Assembly: GCF_024323335.1 (NCBI RefSeq) | Contig: NC_066583.1 | Location: forward strand, 412,932,031-412,996,030 | Direction: 5' to 3' | Length of the DNA: 64,000 bases | From: Lathyrus oleraceus | Taxonomy: Eukaryota > Streptophyta > Magnoliopsida > Fabales > Fabaceae | In this document: piece by piece, positions 58,759 to 64,000 of the stretch | Layout of the letters: the number at the start of each line of letters is the position of its first letter | Position numbering within the stretch: the stretch's first letter is position 1 | Notes under the pieces: model-generated | What the model was told of the DNA's origin: nothing | Database searches by the model: none | What the model saw: the letters and a program-made list of their open reading frames with translations, nothing else | Program-made: the position numbers and the translations under genes

Positions 58759-59330
58759 ATGTCTTGACTGATGTCATGACATGGTGTGTATGTGTGACTG
58801 CATTGTAGGTTAGAATATCTAACTGTACTCTGATGTCTTGACCGATGTCATGACACACTTGAGTAGTTACTGCAGGATTAGCTAATACAGGATTTATTGA
58901 ATGTCAAACTGGATGCTGTGACATTTATACCTGTCAGCAGATACTAAGGAATATAACAGCTGGTGTTCCGTTAGAACTTAGTATTTATTTCCAGTCTGGT
59001 TATGAAGGAAAGACCAGACCTGGCATAAGGCCTACTGACTGAATGTCAAACTGGATGTTATGACATTCATCATATACTGAACAGTAGACAGAGTGGTGTT
59101 CTCTTATACTTCAGCATGTTACTTAGTCTGTTCTTCAAGAGGATAACAGAACTGACTTAAGGCCAGATGTGTAAATGTCAAATTGGATACGTTGACATCT
59201 ATTAATGTAAGCTGTTACTGTAGTATGGTCATTTTGGTCATATACAGGTCAGCAAAATTGTACAGTCTGTTTTCTGGAAAAACAGACTCAGCATATGATC
59301 CTTGATGTCAAGCTGAATGTCGTGACATTC
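58759..59330 (+). repeat. Six 26-bp inverted-repeat modules in the M1 U3
   Basis: Each module is ATGTC(A/T), 12 bases, TGACA(T/C). First-arm starts: 58759, 58833, 58901, 59043, 59175 and 59305. The second arm always begins 18 bases after the A of ATGTC. The 12 bases are also alike, often AACTGGATGTNN. A seventh module is at 60122-60147. Confidence 0.85.
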
Positions 59331-59564
59331 ATTCCTGACAGCATATGCTATATTGTAGGTTGTTCAGTTTTCTGTTTCAGCTTTTTCTCAGGCTATTCTT
59401 CAGGGATTCAACAGCTTAGAGAAAATCCAGGAAATCAACAACCAAGCTACATTTAATGAACCTAACAAATAGCCTATTTGTTAGTAACCTAGATGTTGAA
59501 TTTATGGGAACTCGCGTGACCTTAAATTCAGGAGAATACAAGTGCAAAAGCCCAGGTACTGCAA

Positions 59565-59572
59565 TATAAAAG
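59565..59572 (+). promoter_or_regulatory. TATA box of the M1 5' LTR
   Basis: TATAAAAG in GCAATATAAAAGG, about 600 bp before the LTR end. It would drive the M1 transcript. Confidence 0.6.
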
Positions 59573-60121
59573 GAAGTCATTCCTTCATTCAGTTTTGGGG
59601 ATTTTGAGGCGTGAAGATTTAGTGTGTCCATCATACTTCACTGCTGTATTTTTGTGAGTCTTGTATTAGACATATCTTGTAAGCCAAGCCATTATCACGT
59701 AGATGATTGCTTTGGCATAGGGTGTTCATTGAGTTGTAAGTGTTGTGTCGCTCAAAGCTTTTAAGCGTGAGTGCTGTGTATCTTGATTAAATCTGTTAAG
59801 TACAATCAAGAGTTGTTTGAAGTGTGACTTCAAAATTGTCTTTAATATTGATTAAAGGTAGTAATCACTGAGGTGATTGAGGGGGAGTGAGTAGGAACTC
59901 TGATCTTAGAGTAAGATTGAAATTGCATTGGGTAGGGATTAAGTGAAGAGTTGTAAACGAGTGAGTTTAGCTTTGAATTAATACTACTGATAGTGGATTT
60001 CCTCCCTGGCTTGGTAGCCCCCAGATGTAGGTCATATTGGATTGAACTGGGTAAACAATTACTTGTGTTATTTACTGCACTTACTTTTAAGTTCTGCATA
60101 ATTCTTGTCTGTGCAGAATTG

Positions 60122-60147
60122 GATGTCATAACAACCCGTGTGACATC
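60122..60147 (+). repeat. Seventh 26-bp inverted-repeat module, at the U5 end of M1
   Basis: GATGTCA (60122-60128), 12 bases, TGACATC (60141-60147), 24 bp before the LTR end. Confidence 0.8.
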
Positions 60148-60173
60148 TAAAGTCTGATAACTAGAATTTCAAT

Positions 60174-60184
60174 TGGCATCAGAG
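60174..60184 (+). other. Primer binding site of M1 (initiator tRNA-Met type)
   Basis: TGGCATCAGAG differs by one base from the usual TGGTATCAGAG of plant copia elements. Confidence 0.75.
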
Positions 60185-60241
60185 AAGGCACCATGCCTGT
60201 TAATTTCTGGGTGAGATCTAGGGAAGTTACTTTCTAGTACC

Positions 60242-62746
60242 ATGGACAAGGATATAGGACACTCAAATAGACCACCCATGTTGGATGGCTCTAACTATGA
60301 TGACTGGAAGCCTCGTATGATAGCCTTCTTAAGGTCTCTAGATAGTAAAGTCTGGAGAGCTGTCAACAAAGGATGGGAACATCCAACAAAGATAGGTGAA
60401 GATGGAGTCAGTGTGCAGATTCCTGAAGAAGAGTGGGACAAGGAGGAAGAGGCATTAGCTCTTGGAAATTCCAAGGCCTTGAATGGATTGTTCAATGGAA
60501 TCAGTAAGAACATCTTCAGGCTGGTGCACCACTGTGAACTAGCTAAGGAAGTTTGGGATACCCTCAAGGTAACTCATGAAGGTACTTCCAAGGTGAAGAT
60601 GTCCAAACTTCAGATGCTGACCACCAAGTTTGAAAATCTGAGGATGAAAGAGGATGAGACTATTCATGACTTTCACATGAATATTCTTGAGATTGCAAAC
60701 ACCTCCGGTGGACTAGGTGAGAAAATGGCTGAAGAGAAACTTGTAAGAAAGATTCTCAGGTCCTTGCCTAATAGATTTGTTATGAAGGTCACAGCCATAG
60801 AAGAGGCTCAAGACATCTACAAGATGAAGGTAGATGAGCTCATTGGTTCCCTCCAAACCTTTGAAATGGGCTTAGGTGAGGATACTGACAGGAAGAACAA
60901 GAGCATAGCCTTTGTTTCAAATACCGAAGAGAAATCAGAAGAAGGAAACTGTGGAGGAAATGAAAGCATTTCAGAAGCCATAGCCATGCTTGGAAGACAG
61001 GTCACCAAGTTCATAAAGAAGGTTGATCAACAGGGTAGACCCAATGTCAAGAACATCCCGTCTGACATAAGGAAAAGATCAACTCCTGAAGAAAAGTTCA
61101 ACCAAGGCAAGGGAATCCAGTGTCATGGATGTGAAGGATATGGTCATATTAAAGCAGAATGCCCTACCCTCCTCAAGATGCAAAGGAAAGGGCTGACTGC
61201 CACCTGGTCAGAAGAAGACACTGAGAGTGAATCTGAAGGAGAGTCTGCTAAACATGTCACAGCTTTGACCAGTGTGTGTGTCTCAGAGGATAACTCAAGC
61301 GGAGATGAGCTTACCTTGGATGAACTTGCTGCCTCATATAAAGAACTATGTGTTAAAAGTGCAGAAGTATGCATCCAAGGAGAGAAGCAGAAGAAACTCA
61401 TCAAAGAGCTGGAAGCTGAGAAACAGAAGCAGCTGAAAATCATAGAGGGTCTAAATTGTGAGATTTCCTTGCTGACTTCTAAGCTAGACCAAATGACCAA
61501 ATCCATCAAGATGTTGAATAAAGGAACTGACACCTTGGAAGAGATTCTAAAGGTAGGACAGATGTCAGGATCCATTTCTGGCTTAGGCTTCGCTAAGAAT
61601 TCTTCGTCTGAACCAAAAAGGTCTAAGGCTGGAGGTCAGAAATTCAAGCGGAAGTCACATCCGATGTCTCAACATCAGGAAACCAGAATGAGTAAACATC
61701 AGAAGAAGAAATTTCAAAGATGGAGATGTCATTACTGTGGGAGATTCGGTCACATAAAACCCTTCTGCTACATGCTGCATGGTTATCCAAACCAGACTTC
61801 TCAGGGAAGACCTAAGAAGAAGGCGTCCAAGCACAACGCCCCCATTAAGAAACAAAAATGGGCTGCGAATCAGACACCTCATGTCAAACCAAAGCAGCAG
61901 ACATCTGAGATTAATCTCTCCCATGAGAATCAACAATGTGTTGCTAAACTAGCTCACACTTCTCCCAGGGCACTTACCAGACACGACTGGTACTTTGATA
62001 GTGGCTGCTCAAGGCATATGACTGGGATGAGCAACCTATTGGGGAATCCAAAACCCTCTACCATCAGATGTGTGACGTTTGGTGATGGAGCTAAAGGAGA
62101 AGTACAGGGTGTGGGTGAACTGGATTATCCTGAAGCTCCAATACTAAGCAATGTACTGTTGGTAAAAGGACTGACTGCAAATCTCATAAGCATAAGTCAG
62201 CTATGTGACCAAGGATTCAAGGTGGAATTCACTGAGGGAGGATGTGTGGTGTTGAATGGGTGCAATCAGGAAGTGATGAGAGGAGACAGATCCAAAGATA
62301 ACTGCTATCTATGGAAATCTAAAGACTCAGGCCACTTTCCCAAGTGCTCCTTAGCCAAGGGAGATCAGGAAGGGAAGCTGGGACATGGAAGACCTGATCA
62401 ACTTCATGTAAAAGGAATGAAGAAGAGCATTTCCAAGGGAACTATGAGAGGAGTCCCATATCTGTCTTTAGATAAGAAGATAGACTGTGGAAAGTGTCTG
62501 ATTGAAGGTTTTGAGCCAGTGGCACATATTGGCCATGATATGACAGCAAGGGAGAAACAGATGGGTGTACTGTTATCATCTGCAGAAACCAAATACCTAG
62601 CCTCTGGTAGCAGGTGGTCAACCCCAGTATGGAGGAACCTGATGCAGACTGAGTACAATGTCACCCAGAATGTCATGACATTGTACGTTAATCAGTTTAA
62701 AAATAGTAAGGGCAAAGAGGGAATGTATACGTCTGATAAGTTATAG
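60242..62746 (+). pseudogene. gag-protease ORF of M1 fused to remnants of integrase and RNase H
   Basis: 834 codons from ATG at 60242 (context ACCATGG) to the stop at 62746. Residues about 10-220 are a copia gag domain (GSNYDDWKPRM, then LRSLPNRF). Zinc knuckle CHGCEGYGHIKAEC is at 294-307, a probable coiled coil at about 355-440, and a second knuckle CHYCGRFGHIKPFC at 496-509. Protease has WYFDSGCSRHM (Asp 586). Next come a decayed HHCC region (LHVKGMKK to CGKC, about 712-752) and, after a deletion join near residue 755-770, the C-terminal end of RNase H (SSAETKYLASGS). Integrase core and RT are lost without breaking the frame. Gag and protease look intact and could be made. Confidence 0.85.
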
Positions 62747-62935
62747 CAACTAATGAAGTTAGTTAGCTACTGTTTAGTAAGTCAAATTATTAAACAACAA
62801 ATAGTGTGCTCTGAGTGGTCAAAAACTAATAGACCTTACTCTTGCAACAAGCGTTTCACATTCCGTCGCTTCAACTCTCATTCGTGCAAACCTTCTTCCA
62901 AAGAAACGGTTCAACTCCCCTCTGAGATATTCAGC
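62747..62935 (+). other. Spacer between pol remnant and env-like ORF
   Basis: A 189-bp spacer without a gene. Confidence 0.6.
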
Positions 62936-64000
62936 ATGGCAAACCAATCCAATTCCACCTCCTACACTACTGGGTCCGATTCCCCCAGCACGGAGTCCTG
63001 CAACCCTAACCAGGAGGAGATTGGTGTTGACGCTGCAACATCTTCTCATGCAAGAAGACCGAAAGAAACGGTCTCCAGAGTCTCCTCAGCTATCGCTCTG
63101 GACAAACCATCCAAGGAAGGATCGAGGTATGTGCATAATGCCATTGCCTCTATTGTCTCTAAGATTCTGTCTGGTGATCAGAATGTTCCTGGGGTTTCTG
63201 TTCCCTTGAACACTATCATACCCGATGAGGTTGCATGTCGAGAAACCGCAGTCGTGGTAAGAGAGAATGTGTCTGGAATACCTGAAGAGGTCCCTAAGAA
63301 CGATAAACCTGTAAACAAGGTTAGAGGTGAGAAAGTCAATGTCACTCAAGGTGTTGATGACAACCCTAGAGCTGAAACAGTCAACCTGGAAGAGTTCTCC
63401 GATAATGAACTTTTGGCTTCAGTTGTTCCTAGCATAGCCAAGAGGGTTAGGACTAGGAGGGAGAAAAAGACTGTGGTACAGAGGTCCCCAACCAAGGAGG
63501 TCGATGAGACAACCTCTCCCAAGCAAGCAGTGACAGAGAGTGCACGCAAAAGAAAAGGGCATGGACCTGCAAAATCTTGGAGCAAAGAGGTGCCCAAGAA
63601 AATGAAGACCAAGGCTGCTGTGGTGGAGTCTGACTCGGATGTTCCTTGTGATGTCACGACATCCCTGTCCAAGAAGAAGCCAACCTCTAGCAAGTTGGCT
63701 GCTAGTGTTCCAGAGGTACCCATTGACAATGTGTCCTTCCACTTTGCCTCTAGTGTGAACAGGTGGAAGTATGTCTACCACAAAAGACTGGCCTTGGAGA
63801 GGGAACTGGCTCAGAATGCCTTGGAGTGTAAGGAGATTGTGGACCTGATTAAAGAGGCAGGGATAATGAGAAGTGTGACTCAACTCCCAAAGTGCTATGA
63901 GACCTTGGTGAAGGAGTTCATTGTCAATCTGTCAGAGGAGTGTGCAGATGGAAAGTCCAGAGAATTTAGAAAGGTCTATGTGCGTGGCAAGTGTGTGACT
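62936..64000 (+). CDS. Envelope-like ORF of M1, partial (runs off the window)
   Basis: From ATG at 62936 the frame is open for 355 codons to the last base of the window, so the C-terminus is unseen. The first 250 residues are Ser/Thr/Pro/Glu- and Lys-rich with basic clusters (RKRKGHG, KKMKTK) that could be nuclear signals. From about residue 270 the conserved segment begins (FHFASSVNRWKYVYHKRLALERELAQ, then KCYETLVKEFIVNL), a block I know from the second ORF of SIRE/Maximus-type elements and plant-transposon-protein entries. No signal peptide or membrane segment is visible in this part, so the name envelope-like rests on position, not on proven function. No stop or frameshift is seen. Confidence 0.75.
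   Translation, partial: MANQSNSTSYTTGSDSPSTESCNPNQEEIGVDAATSSHARRPKETVSRVSSAIALDKPSKEGSRYVHNAIASIVSKILSGDQNVPGVSVPLNTIIPDEVACRETAVVVRENVSGIPEEVPKNDKPVNKVRGEKVNVTQGVDDNPRAETVNLEEFSDNELLASVVPSIAKRVRTRREKKTVVQRSPTKEVDETTSPKQAVTESARKRKGHGPAKSWSKEVPKKMKTKAAVVESDSDVPCDVTTSLSKKKPTSSKLAASVPEVPIDNVSFHFASSVNRWKYVYHKRLALERELAQNALECKEIVDLIKEAGIMRSVTQLPKCYETLVKEFIVNLSEECADGKSREFRKVYVRGKCVT

Larger units (their letters stand above)
58754..60171 (+). repeat. 5' LTR of M1, about 1.42 kb
   Basis: The right end, CA at 60170-60171, lies 2 bp from the primer site. The left end is placed at TGTTAATGTCTTGAC (58754), where similarity to LTR-A stops; this is uncertain by some tens of bases. The TATA box is at 59565-59572. 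Six 26-bp inverted-repeat modules lie upstream of it and one near the LTR end. Confidence 0.65.
58754..64000 (+). mobile_element. Maximus/SIRE-like Ty1/copia element M1, right end outside the window
   Basis: Plus-strand order: 5' LTR (about 58754-60171), a tRNA-Met-type primer site, gag-protease with two zinc knuckles, a remnant of the integrase zinc region fused to the end of RNase H, and a second, envelope-like ORF. Two knuckles and an env-like ORF downstream of pol are marks of the SIRE/Maximus lineage. Integrase core and RT are deleted. It interrupts LTR-A. Confidence 0.85.

Noticed and set aside
62657..62682. Eighth 26-bp module inside the M1 RNase H remnant
   Set aside because: It matches arms and gap, but it encodes the conserved end of RNase H, so similarity to the LTR modules may be chance. 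Not counted as a regulatory module.

Overview
This is a plant nuclear window, AT-rich and built almost entirely of nested LTR retrotransposons. I see no convincing host gene, RNA gene or CRISPR array. The dominant family is the Ogre/Tat branch of Ty3/gypsy: LTRs of 4 to 5 kb, an extra ORF1 upstream of gag, a second (archaeal-type) RNase H after the first, a tRNA-Arg-like primer site, an intron between protease and reverse transcriptase, and a repeat-rich 3' untranslated region. With a Maximus/SIRE-type Ty1/copia element carrying an envelope-like ORF, this suggests a large-genome legume of the pea/vetch/lentil group (inference from family content).

Layout. 1-4,190: fragment of a gypsy-type LTR (here LTR-E). 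4,190-6,343: inverted piece of LTR-A. 6,344-25,153: Ogre-like element O1, minus strand, with truncated 3' LTR-A, PPT, 3' UTR, decayed integrase, RNases H, RT, intron, protease, gag, ORF1, PBS and an internally deleted 5' LTR. 25,154-25,842: scraps of LTR-C and of a second ORF1. 25,843-27,819: LTR-D, with small inverted repeats whose arms covary. 27,825-34,007: complete solo LTR-A flanked by ATAAC, itself carrying a solo copia LTR (28,152-29,539) flanked by AAAAC. 34,013-35,081: unclassified. 35,082-43,705: LTR-C, split by an inverted LTR-C copy and followed by the 3' UTR of its element (O3).

43,814-55,842: Ogre-like element O2, minus strand, inserted into the O3 3' UTR with a 5-bp duplication GTCCC. 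Its LTRs are 1,709 and 1,740 bp. It keeps a nearly intact gag-protease ORF and the intron, but has lost the RT core and the integrase core. Its 3' UTR holds a 177-bp higher-order repeat and a 52-bp tandem array. 55,848-56,465: rest of the O3 3' UTR. 56,466-about 58,753: a third LTR-A, interrupted by the plus-strand Maximus-like element M1 (about 58,754 to beyond the window), which has LTR, PBS, gag-protease, an internal deletion of integrase and RT, and an envelope-like ORF open to the window end.

Nothing here forms a host pathway. The genes are retroelement functions: gag makes the particle, protease matures it, RT and RNase H copy the RNA, integrase inserts it. Most copies are disabled by stops, frameshifts and deletions. 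The most informative signals are non-coding: seven 26-bp inverted-repeat modules with a constant 12-nt gap in the M1 LTR, covarying hairpins in the Ogre LTRs, tandem hairpins just after the integrase stop codon, and satellite-like arrays in the 3' UTRs.
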